NCBI GenBank assembly: GCA_003550305.1 | Contig: QKYT01000418.1 | Span: 28,986-82,659, forward strand | Length of the DNA: 53,674 bases | From: Glomus cerebriforme | Lineage: Eukaryota > Glomeromycota > Glomeromycetes > Glomerales > Glomeraceae | Reading direction: 5' to 3' | Part shown: piece after piece, positions 32,699 to 43,426 of the stretch | Numbering within the stretch: the first letter of the stretch is position 1 | Layout: each line of letters opens with the position of its first letter | The notes under the pieces: generated by a model | Told to the model about the DNA's origin: nothing | Database searches by the model: none | Seen by the model: the letters and a program-made list of their open reading frames with translations, nothing else | Position numbers and translations under genes: made by a program

Positions 32699-33020
32699 TT
32701 TGTTTGTTTGTAAAAAGTTTTACTGATAATTTACCAGCTGCAGCAGCTTTTGTCCCGGTTTCAAATCCTTCCCAATGAGTTCTACCAGGTTCATTTAAAT
32801 GTACATGAGCATCAATTAAACCAGGCATAACAATATTCTCTCCAACATCCAAAAATTGTTGGTTCTGATCATTATAATCATTAATAGATGATTTATAAGG
32901 ATGAATTTTAATGATTTTTCCCGTATTCTTATCAATTTCAATTGTACCAGGTGTAGGTTCAATTGAATCTGGTAAAATAATTCGAGTACTACTAATAATC
33001 AATAAATTATTATTTTCCAT
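30972..33020 (-). CDS. DAL1: Allantoinase
   Basis: Hydrolyses allantoin to allantoate in purine degradation, releasing nitrogen for growth. Seven exons join cleanly: 33020-32735, 32589-32444, 32381-32256, 32181-31786, 31700-31522, 31452-31323 and 31130-30972, giving 473 aa, the usual size. The amidohydrolase metal ligands are present: H72 and H74 (DAHVHLNE), the carboxylated Lys about K159 (GVKGFKCF), H195 (MFHAEM), H258 (RSHIVHLS) and D331 (VVSDHSPC). The end (HKVTPYLG-like [16 protein letters not shown], then VRGNIVYD) closes the barrel. All introns are short and AT-rich. Intron 4 has a poor acceptor (AAAAAAAAG) and intron 2 a weak GTTCAT donor. Intron 6 holds a tandem repeat. A complete, functional enzyme is expected. 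The symbol follows the yeast orthologue. Confidence 0.93.
31145..31305. repeat. ATGATTTTT minisatellite in allantoinase intron 6
   Basis: Units of TTTTATGATTTTTATGATT repeat imperfectly across the intron. This is a simple tandem repeat likely to vary in length between isolates. On the coding strand it is purine-rich (AAAATCATAAAAATCAT). Confidence 0.85.
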
Positions 33021-35579
33021 TTAATAAGAAAGGAGGTTGATAAAATGAAATGAAAGAGGGGTAAAAAGGTTTAAAGTTAAATGGGGATGAATTGTGCCGT
33101 TTATATTGTATAACTTTCTGTATTAATTCATATTTAGATATATTTGATACTATATTTGGAAATTTCTTTATGATTTGATTAACGAAAGAATTGAATTATT
33201 TATAGTAAATTTATATAAATCCCTTCTGGATAGTGTTACGAACAATCAACCTACCCGGTCATGAATCCGCGGATTTATTTGGAAGTTAATTACATACCAA
33301 ATGTATTCATTATATCTTTGAATCTTGGTCAGTTTTAATATTGAAAGATTTGGAACCCAACAATTACACTTGGGATTACGTATGTACGCAGCAACGATTT
33401 CATAAATTTCTTAAGTTATTGTCGGACGATTTTCCGACTACATTTTCCCGATAAACAGACGATAAAAATTTTCACAAAATTAAAGGCTAATGCCGAGAAC
33501 GTTATATTATAGCTTCATGGTTTGTGTGATCGATCGGATTATGTAACGTATGAATTCCTTTTTATACTCAATCACACTTTATTTTCAATTTTAGAAATGT
33601 TTGTTCTAGTAACGATTCTATAATCCATATAATTTTGATCATCGAATTCGTACGTACTTTGGTGTTACTTTTCTTAATTTCCGTATGACAAGATTCATGT
33701 AATACAGTATTATGTAACAATTATAAGCGAAATAACTGCGGCGAATAAAATGAATCTAATAATAGAGATTTTACCATCCAAAGTTCAAGTTTTATACCGC
33801 CCAATATTTTTAGTAAATAATTTTTTCCACTCATTCGTTCAATGCTTTATAACAAATGAATTAATCATCTGAAAAATAAATAAATAAAATAAATAAAAAA
33901 TTTACAAGATGGCATTTAGAATTTTGAGAACAAGGATGAACGTAAAATAATAATAATAATAACAATAATAAAATTTTTTTTTTCAAACTCCCAATCGGTT
34001 GACCCAATCCGTGTGAAGAAAAAATGCACAATGATTGATTAAATGTGTCTATGATTGAAAAGATTTTTTTTACCAAATTCTTATAAGCCACAGTTAATAA
34101 GATTTCCAAAAAAGATTCATTTTATACTTCTGGATATGGTAATTAGAACAAAAGTTTATTCTAAGAACTCTTTCGACTCGGATGGCGTATTATTTACGTA
34201 TTTACAAAATATTATGAAAAATGATGAAAAATGAGCGATGCAAGCCACTGTAATTTTTGAGAGACGATCTCATCTTTATATGGTAATTAAAATCATTTTA
34301 GTTTCGATTTCTTATTAAGTTCTAATTTCACGTATTTTACTTATCCTACTTGCCTTTTACAGTTTGAACATACACAACGAAAAAAAAATGCTTATTTTTA
34401 AATCATTAAAAAAAAAATTTTTTTTTTATTTTCCCAAAAAATTAAAAATTTTATGTTACACATAAGCGAAAATTCTATTGTAGCATCATTATAGATACTA
34501 TCCGTGAATTAGTTGAAATTTCTAAAATATGTACACCCGAATAAATTCTTTGTTATACGAATTAAATCTTTTTATATTGAATTTTTATAACATTGTATTA
34601 TTACAAAAATTTAATTGCATTGTTGTTTGTCTTTTATGTCATCATACGAAAAAAAAAATTAAAAAATAGCAAATGAACAAGATTGATCCTGATAAAAATA
34701 ACATACCTTGTAAATTAATTGAAATCGTTTCTCAATTTACTCTTAGTTTTGAAACGATTCGATATTAGCTGATGATCATTTTCCAGTTAAAGATGTGAAT
34801 GTCTAATTCGCTAACCCGATATATCAGAGTAATAATACAAAAAATATTATTCTATTTTTACCCTTATTCTTTACTTGTCCCAATTTCATGAAAATTAATT
34901 TGTTAAGGGATCGATCGTTCTTTTTTTTTTTTTTGATTAATTTAATATACTGAAACATTCTTAAATTAATCTACCATGTAAAATATTATATATATATACA
35001 TTATAACTGATACTATTAAATATGATTGGTTGATAAAAATAAATTTGGAACGAAATGTATTATTTTTTTTGTCTTAAAAAAGGTCCAATAGTCACGTTTT
35101 TAAATAAATGAAATGACGAGTTTGGTAAAACCCGAACAAAAAAAAAACAATGATCACATTTGAGGCGTCAAAACTAGTATTATTACAGGTTTTTGTACTT
35201 CAGTCCAGAACATGATTAAAGTTCAAAGTTATATAACGAGAATCCATTTTGTGTTATTGTATATATGGTCTTATATTCTAAAATTTTAATAAATACGCCA
35301 GGAATTTTGAGACTTTGGGAATAACTCAAGAAAAAAAAAAGAGGAAAAAAAAAAAATAATATAAAGAGGACAATACATACAGTACTACTATATATTTTTT
35401 CCTTATATATAAATAATATATATATATATACATTTCTTTTTATATATATATTAATTCTTGATCTAATTAGATAAAAATTCTAGAAAACTAGAAATATAAA
35501 AGAACAATAAATAAACCGTCAACAAATTTTTTTCACCAAAAAAAAAAAAAATACAACAAAAAAAAAAATTAAATTAACA
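33021..35579. other. Intergenic between allantoinase and F-box gene, no gene seen
   Basis: About 2.5 kb between two divergent genes. It should contain both promoters, but I cannot define elements with confidence. The 82-codon ORF at 33861-34109 (-) is low-complexity, and the 75-codon ORF at 35519-35746 (-) is antisense to the F-box gene. TA microsatellites lie near 35410-35450. Confidence 0.5.
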
Positions 35580-36443
35580 ATGATTTCTATTCCTCCTTCA
35601 TCTTTACAAGTCTTTCCGGACGAAATTTTACTCATAATCTTTTCAGAAGCAGATATTCCAACATTATTATCACTTAGTAATGTTTGTAAAAAATTTAATA
35701 GATTGGCAAATATTTGCTTGGTTGATAAATTTAAAGAACAAAACATTGGTTTGATTTTAAATTTTGGACAAGAACATAAATTACGTTCAAATGTTACGAT
35801 GGAATTTCATCACGTAAATGAAGAAAATGGAAATTGTGTTTTTCAACCAAAAGAAGTTGAAAATATTCAATTAAAATTCTTTCAATCACCAATGGTAAAA
35901 TGTCCAAAATTATATAAAATATCTTTAAATAAAACCACGCAAATGACGAGTCCAAAAGATGGAAATTTATTACAAAAATCAATTGGATTTTCGATAAAAT
36001 CTCATGAAGGAATTTGTCAAAAAAATCATTATGTTTTTCGTACAGGACATGGAAATTCTCATTTAAAAGTTCCTTTCGAATTCATTTATTCAATCATTGA
36101 TATTCCACCTCCAAATGAAACAAAATCAAGAGGTGGAGAACGTTGGATAACTCCTTTATCATTTGAATGTCCTTTAAGCTTCTTTTATCCAAATGACGCT
36201 GCCGTTCATAGAATTTTAAAATCCATGATAAATTATAAACCTGTTATCAAGAAACAACAACCGATTAAGAATCCCGTCATTTCAAATTCAAATGCAAGTC
36301 AAAATCAACGCATTTCTTTCACTCAAGAATCACGAGTTCAAGATCCAAGAACTTCACAAATTGAAATAATACACGAAAAGAAGAAATTATTTATGGTACC
36401 ATTAATATCTTCAAGAAGATTTAATCGTGGTGCAAGATGTTAA
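35580..36443 (+). CDS. F-box domain protein
   Basis: Single exon, 287 aa. An N-terminal F-box at about residues 9-50 (LQVFPDEILLIIFSEADIPT, then LLSLSNVCKKFNRLAN) should bind Skp1 and place the protein in an SCF ubiquitin ligase, with the rest recruiting a substrate. The C-terminal part lacks recognisable leucine-rich or WD repeats. It has a conserved-looking RGGERWITPLSFECPLSFFY segment and ends in a basic tail. F-box genes are greatly expanded in AM fungi. The start follows an A-rich leader and agrees with the F-box beginning within ten residues. Partners are unknown. Confidence 0.75.
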   Translation: MISIPPSSLQVFPDEILLIIFSEADIPTLLSLSNVCKKFNRLANICLVDKFKEQNIGLILNFGQEHKLRSNVTMEFHHVNEENGNCVFQPKEVENIQLKFFQSPMVKCPKLYKISLNKTTQMTSPKDGNLLQKSIGFSIKSHEGICQKNHYVFRTGHGNSHLKVPFEFIYSIIDIPPPNETKSRGGERWITPLSFECPLSFFYPNDAAVHRILKSMINYKPVIKKQQPIKNPVISNSNASQNQRISFTQESRVQDPRTSQIEIIHEKKKLFMVPLISSRRFNRGARC

Positions 36444-37782
36444 TATGTTTTTATTTTATTTTTTATTTAAAACTTTTTAAACATTTTAAAAATAGATTTT
36501 ATCAAAAAGTCATTTATATAGACTATAGAGCATACACATTATTCAAAACAGTTATATTTTTTTTTTTCTTAAAATTCCTGGCGAGTTGTAAAAAAAAAAG
36601 AATTAACTATAAATATGTAAATATATTAATTTATTTAGTCATTTCAATATTTATTAATATAAAAAAAATATTATAAATTAATATATATATATATATATAT
36701 ATAATTAATATAAAATAAATAAATAAATAAGAGATTTTTTTATAAATCCTATTTTTTTTTAAAAAAAAAAATACCGAAAAAAAATCAGACCACAATGAGC
36801 CAATGACACAATCCGAAGACAAAACTTCATTGTAAAAGTAATTTCCAAAAAGAAAAAGTGTATAGTTAACCTAATTCGTTAATATTTGATGTGGGGACGT
36901 TACAATTCTCATTGAGATGAATTAATATAATAGTTATGTACCAGTCTAAACCTAATATGGATTCCTTTTCGGATTTACGAATCCTGCAAGGTTGGCGTAA
37001 TAAAAATGAAAACAGAAACTCGTATACAATTTAGGAATAATAATCACAACAATGTGATGAAATTCAGAAGGAAAAAAAAAAGAAAGAAAAAAGAAGAAAT
37101 ATGTAACCTCGGATCTTTTCAATAAGATTTGCCTCCTTTTTTTTCATTTTTTCTTTATTTAATTAATAATTGCATACATTAACATAAAATTAGCATAATA
37201 ATGTACAGTAATATAACATGTACTATTTATTGGAAAAACAAAGAATATGTTGTGATATTATGTAATAAAAGTGTTTCACACAAAAATACGACAGATGCAA
37301 ATAATTTATTAATCCAATCTAATGATAATTTATAATGATTAAATAAGTAAACTCAATTCTGCGGCATATTCTTTCATAAGCGTAACATAATTAGCATATG
37401 AACTATCATGCGAGTATTATAGTATTATAACATTCATTTAATATTTACTATTATAATAGTCTTTTAAATTAAAGTTGCCGCTATTTATGATATTTTAACT
37501 TTAAAATAAAACTGGCAAGAATATTTAAAAATTTGGTAAGTACGAATATAAACAGTGATTAAAAAGGTTACATTTGATTCGAGAATATAATTATTGAAAT
37601 AATTGCTACAAGATTTTATTAAAATCTATTCAATATCTATTCTGTCTTGATGTCATATCAAATGCATTCGAAGATTTCCGTTTTATTATAAACTCAAAAT
37701 CTATGCACTGTACTGTATTAACCATGCAGAATAAGTATTATTAAATTATTGGTTCACGTTTCAATAAATTTGGAATCAGAAG
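36444..37782. other. Intergenic, no gene seen
   Basis: Contains the F-box 3' flank, a TA microsatellite (36680-36705) and AT-rich sequence. ORFs at 36437-36676 (+) and 36631-36822 (-) are low-complexity and rejected. Confidence 0.45.
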
Positions 37783-37908
37783 GGTGGATATGCGAAAGTT
37801 AAGGATGCTCCTGCTGAAATTATAAATATAATGTTACCGGGTAAATTTAATGTAGGATTTACTAAATTAAGACTTATTCCTAAAGATGAAACACGAGAAT
37901 TACACAAG
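37783..37908 (+). pseudogene. Orphan exon-like fragment, 126 nt
   Basis: Between an ATCAGAAG acceptor-like site and a CACAAG/GTAACA donor-like site there are 42 open codons: GGYAKVKDAPAEIINIMLPG, then FTKLRLIPKDETRELHK. It reads as genuine protein but no flanking exons are visible. The family is not recognised. It is probably a stranded exon of a lost or rearranged gene. Confidence 0.4.
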
Positions 37909-37915
37909 GTAACAC

Positions 37916-38225
37916 TTGATAAGCTAAGAACCATTATAGAGGATTCTATTTAATTTCTTTTTTTTAGATATTTGATGAGTTAAGAACCAAATTTTTTTGA
38001 GTATCATTTCCTTTTTTAATTACTTGATGAGTTAAGAACAAAATTTTAGTTTAAAAGTGGAAACCCTTTTTATTCCTTTTTTAATTCTTGATGAGTTAAG
38101 AACCAAATTTTTTGAGTATCATTTCCTTTTTTAATTACTTGATGAGTTAAGAACCAATTTTTTTAAAAGTGGAAAAATTTTTTATTCCTTTTTTAATTAT
38201 TTGATGAGTTAAGAACCAACTTTTT
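37916..38225 (+). repeat. Tandem repeat (about 60 bp) upstream of the HMG-like gene
   Basis: Five units around TTGATGAGTTAAGAACCAAA alternate between GAGTATCATTTCC and AAAAGTGGAAA variants and share CTTTTTTAATT. The first motif (TTGATAAGCTAAGAACCATT) directly follows the orphan exon, so the array seems to have grown from the sequence after its donor site. Confidence 0.8.
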
Positions 38226-38347
38226 TAGAAAATGGAAACAATTATTGAAAGTATGAAAATTTTGTATAAAATATCGGAAAGTTGTGGCAAGTGTCGAAAT
38301 TTATAACTTTAGATCAATAATAAAAGCAAAAGTTACCGTTTTCCGAA

Positions 38348-38656
38348 ATGAGCGTGAATACTAAATCAATTCAAATTGTATTTTCTTCTGATAAAGTGAT
38401 TATCGTTCCAATTACATCAATTTCCAAGGATAAGGTTTATCAACTGATCAAAGATTATGACTCTGATCCAAATAAATCTGATTATCTTACTGGACCCTTT
38501 TTAATCTTTTATTTAATCGCAAAAGATATTTTACAACAACAATCGGAAATTTATCTCGTTAATGATCTCGGTGCTGCGGCTAGAAAGGCTTTTGGAGAAG
38601 CACCTAATGATTATAAGGATGCTTTAGAACTCTTAGCACGAGAATTGAACTTATAG
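38348..38656 (+). CDS. Small HMG-box-like protein, paralogue 1
   Basis: Intronless, 102 aa. After about 35 residues of beta-like sequence comes a helical region, LTGPFLIFYLIAKDILQQQ then LGAAARKAFGEAPNDYKDAL and ELLARE. It aligns with the degenerate HMG boxes of AM fungi (Phe/Tyr-rich helix 1, then an A-x-x-A-F/W helix 2). It shares overall order and several identities with the gene at 39935. A TATA-like TATAAAATA lies some 80 bp upstream. DNA-binding function is inferred and weak, since several usual core residues are absent. Confidence 0.55.
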   Translation: MSVNTKSIQIVFSSDKVIIVPITSISKDKVYQLIKDYDSDPNKSDYLTGPFLIFYLIAKDILQQQSEIYLVNDLGAAARKAFGEAPNDYKDALELLARELNL

Positions 38657-39934
38657 AACTTGGTGATCGTTGACGCGTTATTTCACTTTGGACTCAACAA
38701 TATTTATTGATTATATTCTTTAAAAATTACTTTAAAATATGAACTTTTTAAGAATACCAATTTAATTATGGTTAAAATTTATTTATAGAAATAATTTAAA
38801 ACAAAAAATAAAGATAAATCACTAACTTAATAATAAATAATCATCACTTTAAGATAATTTTATATGTACTTAAGATTTTTTATATTAATATGAATATTCT
38901 AAGATATTTTTAGATTGTTTTGTGTGATTGTTACCTCGATCAGCATGTAATAATGATAGAAAGTACAAATCAGGATTTTAATCTTGGTATCTGACTGATG
39001 TGGATTACAATATATTATACAAACAAATTCGAGTGATTATTTGATTAATGAATTTATGAATTTTTCCGATATTGGTAAATTTCAATTGTTAAGGAGATAT
39101 TAATTATGAATTTATTTATTCTAAGAGGAATTCGTTATTTTATAAAACAATAACGAAAAAAAATTGATCTATTATTTCAACAGATTTGAATGAGATACAT
39201 AAAGAATAATATCTAAGAAAAAATCCTTGTCTTAATTGTTTGTTAATAATAAGCCTAAATTGGAAATGAAAATTGGGTTAAAAAATTTTTTTAACATTGT
39301 TATTATTAATATTAATGACGCGTGAAAACTTTTTTTTTTGTTGAGGAATAAATGATACATTGAATTATATTATATTATTTTTAGATAAAGAGAATAATAT
39401 TTTAAAAAAATTCCTTTGTGTCTGTCTTAATTGTTTGTTAATAATTAACCCAAACCGGAAGTGAATCGGGAATCTATCAAATGTGTTAAGCCACTATTAA
39501 ATATTATGACACGTTGAAAACTTTGGTGCGTAGGGAGTAAAGGAGGGATGCTAATATATTATACCCTTAATAATAATTCGCTCTATCTAACTTATCTAAT
39601 TGGGAAAATGCTTTTGTAATGTTCAATGCTCAAATGTTCAAGAACAATGTAATGATATTAAAAATAAATGATTTGCTGATGTCAGTCGTGAATAATCTTA
39701 CCCATCTTATTTATGTAAATTGAATAATTAAATATATATATAAAAATTTAGAATTAATTAATAATTACATTCATCTAGGTTTCTTTGTTATTATTGAGAA
39801 AAATGTAATATAATAGAAGATATTTTAGATTTTAATTTCTCGTGTGAGTAATATAACTAATGTGCTGTTTAGAAACTCTTCATGTTTGGTCTTCAAATTA
39901 TTTTACTCGAATAAATCGTGAATCAAATCAAAAT
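38657..39934. other. Intergenic between the two HMG-like paralogues, no gene seen
   Basis: AT-rich. Two stretches (about 39180-39330 and 39380-39520) share TGTCTTAATTGTTTGTTAAT and TTAATATTA-type sequence, a diverged direct repeat. No ORF is supported. Confidence 0.45.
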
Positions 39935-40297
39935 ATGTCACTTCCACAACAAGAAAACACTTTAACTCAAACAATAGCAAAGTTCAAAAATTTTACAATC
40001 ACAGTACACATACCTACAATTCCTGAAGCACATACTCTTCTTCTTCAATATATAAAAGAGTTCAAACGTGATCGATTTATTAGTTTCCCTGAATTTTTAT
40101 TTTATCTCGTATTGAAAGATTTAATTAATAATTCTAATACTTTAGAATTGTCACAAGTTATTGAAGAATTACCTCAGGTTGCTAGGAATTCTTGGGGATG
40201 TGCTAAAGCTGGATTTACAGATGCTTATGAATTGTTGTCTGAAGATAAGGTTATTCAGAAATGTTTAGAAGATTTAATCAGTTTAGAAGAATGCTAA
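39935..40297 (+). CDS. Small HMG-box-like protein, paralogue 2
   Basis: About 120 aa if the ATG at 39935 (MSLPQQENTL) is used. An in-frame ATG at 39860 would add 25 residues that do not look conserved. The layout parallels the gene at 38348: a beta-like start, then FISFPEFLFYLVLKDLINN and LPQVARNSWGCAKAGFTDAY with ELLSEDK. The V-A-R-N-S-W helix matches the Trp position of HMG boxes better than its neighbour does. Together they look like a tandem duplication followed by fast divergence. Confidence 0.55.
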   Translation: MSLPQQENTLTQTIAKFKNFTITVHIPTIPEAHTLLLQYIKEFKRDRFISFPEFLFYLVLKDLINNSNTLELSQVIEELPQVARNSWGCAKAGFTDAYELLSEDKVIQKCLEDLISLEEC

Positions 40298-41865
40298 CTT
40301 TGCAAATAGAAAAAATTTCGTTGCTTCAATATATTTAGATATTATATTGATTTATATTAATATATTTTGAATGTAGATTACTTTCGTGTAACTTTATATA
40401 ATTTTCATGGTTAATTTTTATGTTGGCTGTCTAACGTAACTATGATTATATAGATAGATATTTTTATTACAATCTAATAATAATAATTTCCATAAATCCA
40501 TGATTTAGTACATTATTTGTTTCAACTTTCAAGATCAAAACAATTTTGTATTTTAATAATAGTAATATTATATCTTATCATTAATGATAATTTTGAAAAT
40601 ACTTGTTAATATATTTGTCATTAAAGTTTTTTTAAAATTGATGTTTCTGTCTTTATTTCATATTTCTTTGGTACAGTTTTTATATATTTTTTTATCAGCA
40701 GAAAAATATAACTTAAAATAATTCTAAATAGAACTTTTTTTATTATTTTTATTATTTTTCTCCTTCTTTTTCTTCTTCTCCTCTCTGTTTAAATTACATT
40801 TGACTTTTTCATCAAAATGAAATTAATTAGTTTATTTTATAGTTTTCATTTTTTTGTAATAAAAAATACATAAAATAGTTTTTTCTTGAATACTAATGAT
40901 TATCTAATTAATTCTAATCTGTAAACTGATTATAAAACCAGTTCATATATAGTTCTAAAAATGAAACTGAGTTCTTCTTGAACTGAGTTTAAAACTTTTA
41001 ATTTAAGTTCCTAAACTTAAAACCTTTAACATCTCTATTTTTGTTTCTAATAAAATTATTTTAAACTTTTAAAAACTTAATGTATTAGAAATACTTCATA
41101 TTATAGAGTTAACTATAAACATTTTTAGTTTAAAACAAATGAAAGAAGTACTAAAAGATAGTATTCTTTGAAATAATAATAAAGTTCTAATAAAATCCAA
41201 AAATTAATAAGTAACCTAAAAGTACTAAAATAATCAAGAAAATATTTTTTAAAGGTACTTTGCATCTATAAATTCATTTCTTTAGTTAAAAGATAAGGTT
41301 TAATAATGAAAAATAAAAAACAATTAAAGGTTTTACTTTTGTATTTTTTATAAAAAAAATGGGCTAAAAGATTAGCAGAAAGAATATTTCCAATTTTTTA
41401 TGTATATTATAAATTTATATTATTTTAAACTAAAATATAATGAATTGACTCCTATTAAAATGCTAATTCATAACTATTTTAATATTATATACAATAGAAA
41501 TTTTTTCTGAAAAAATTAGTGGATCTTTCATTAATAATAAATATCTAATTTTACTACCTCTTATTTTTATTATTTAAATATATAGTTTCATCTTCTGTAT
41601 TAAATATAGTTAAATACTTAAATTTATAGTAAATAAATATTATTAATTATACTTTCCCACGAAATAGATTTTTTGAATTATGACTGACATAACACAATAA
41701 TGTAATTTGATATAATTTATATGTTTTATTAGTAAAAATTATGACTGATATAATTGATTTTATCCACGATAAAATATTTTAACAATTTTTTTAATTTTGC
41801 TAAAAAGTATATAATATTAATTATTTAATAATTATTTAGTACTTTTATATTAAATAACTATTATA
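40298..41865. other. Intergenic, no gene seen
   Basis: A long AT-rich stretch with no supported ORF or RNA gene. Repeated short blocks of AAACTTTTAA-type sequence occur but no clear family. Confidence 0.4.
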
Positions 41866-42285
41866 TTTGTAATAAGCAATATAATTAGTAAAATTATTAA
41901 GTAAAATTTAACAATTTTACTAATTACATTCTTATTGCAAATATATATAAGATATGATAGTATTACAGTTATGAGATATATAATATCAAATAATTTATTA
42001 GTAATAATTATATAGTAATAATATAGTAACTAGTTTTATCGGGTATTTACTATTTGATAATTTATGTTAGTATAACCAGTTATTATACATAATAAAAGTT
42101 TAATAAAGGCTAAGTCTGATAAAACAGTTACTCAGCACTATGTGATCTCATAACTGCAGCACTATCGTGCCTTATATGTATTTACATAAGAATATGATCA
42201 GTAAAATTTGCTGAGCGCAGCTCAGCAAATTTCACCAATTATATTGCTTATTGCAAATACAACAGTTACTCAGCATAAAGTGTTG
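41866..42285. repeat. Pair of related hairpin MITEs
   Basis: Copy 1 (about 41866-41945) folds GTAATAAGCAATATAATTAG against a complementary arm. Copy 2 (about 42180-42262) carries the same outer motif and a perfect 13-bp inner stem, AAATTTGCTGAGC, loop GCA. Next to it AGTTACTCAGCA folds against TGTTGAGTAACT. They are likely relics of one hairpin-type MITE family; no target duplication is clear. Confidence 0.6.
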
Positions 42286-43009
42286 AGTAACTATTAAGTA
42301 CTGGTATAAATTATTTAAAATTACTAATAAATAATATTATTATAATATTATCATAAAAATTATGACTTATATTTAAAATTTTTATTAATAAAATATTTCT
42401 TTGATAATAAATTTTAATGTTATAAAAAAAATTTTTTTTTTAAATTATTGTAATTAATTAATTAATTAATTTTAATATATAACTAAATTATTAAAATTAA
42501 TTGGAATATAATTATTATTAGACTCCAGTAATTTTAAGTAAATTACTGGATTGCATAATTCAATAAAAATTAACATAATTGTATTTAAAAAGATCATCAA
42601 ATTAGATTTTATATGAATATAATTATTTATTAATATACTTACTTTGCAAATTATTTTTATATTAATACAAAAAAAAATACATATACTATATATCATTTTT
42701 GATTCATCATATCTAATTACTAGAGAAACAGATCATATTATAATACAAGTGTAATAATAAAATGTAATAGTAAAATTAAAAGTAAAAATATAATATAAGA
42801 AAGTTTAACAAAATGTAATAATAAAAAATGTAACAAAAAAATATAATAGTAAAACATTAAGAAGGTATAAAATTTTTCTAAACAAAAAAAATAAATATAT
42901 TAACAAAACAAATTAAATAATTAATAACACATTTTTTTTTAAAAAAAAATTATTTCCTTTATTTTTTAGGATTCAATAAACTGTTTATGTCATCACAATT
43001 AAAAAAGGG
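42286..43009. other. AT-rich spacer, no gene seen
   Basis: Only low-complexity ORFs (42472-42696, -) are present. Tandem-like TGTAATAATAAAA blocks occur near 42750-42860. Confidence 0.4.
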
Positions 43010-43426
43010 CATCAATAAGTTTTGAAAGTGTTGCTTTATATAATTTTAGGTGTCATTTGATACCAAGCAGTCATTTAATGATAATATGCCTATTATTTAA
43101 TGCCATAAACTGTGTTAACTAATACATAGTATTATTATACTCATATAATTACATGAGTTTGTTTATGTTGTTTGATACTGAATATAGTTTAATACAATAT
43201 GCTATGTAATTTAATGTCATCAACTAATATAAATAAATGCAAAGTATTATTCTACTAGAATATAGTATAGAAATATGTTAGTTTTTATTTCCATTTTTTA
43301 ACATTGTACATGTTTTTCAATACAAAATATAGTTTAACACATCATATTGCATTGCTTAATGCTATTAACCAATATATATAAAATACTAATATTGTTTAAC
43401 ATATCATATTATATTGTTTTATGCCA

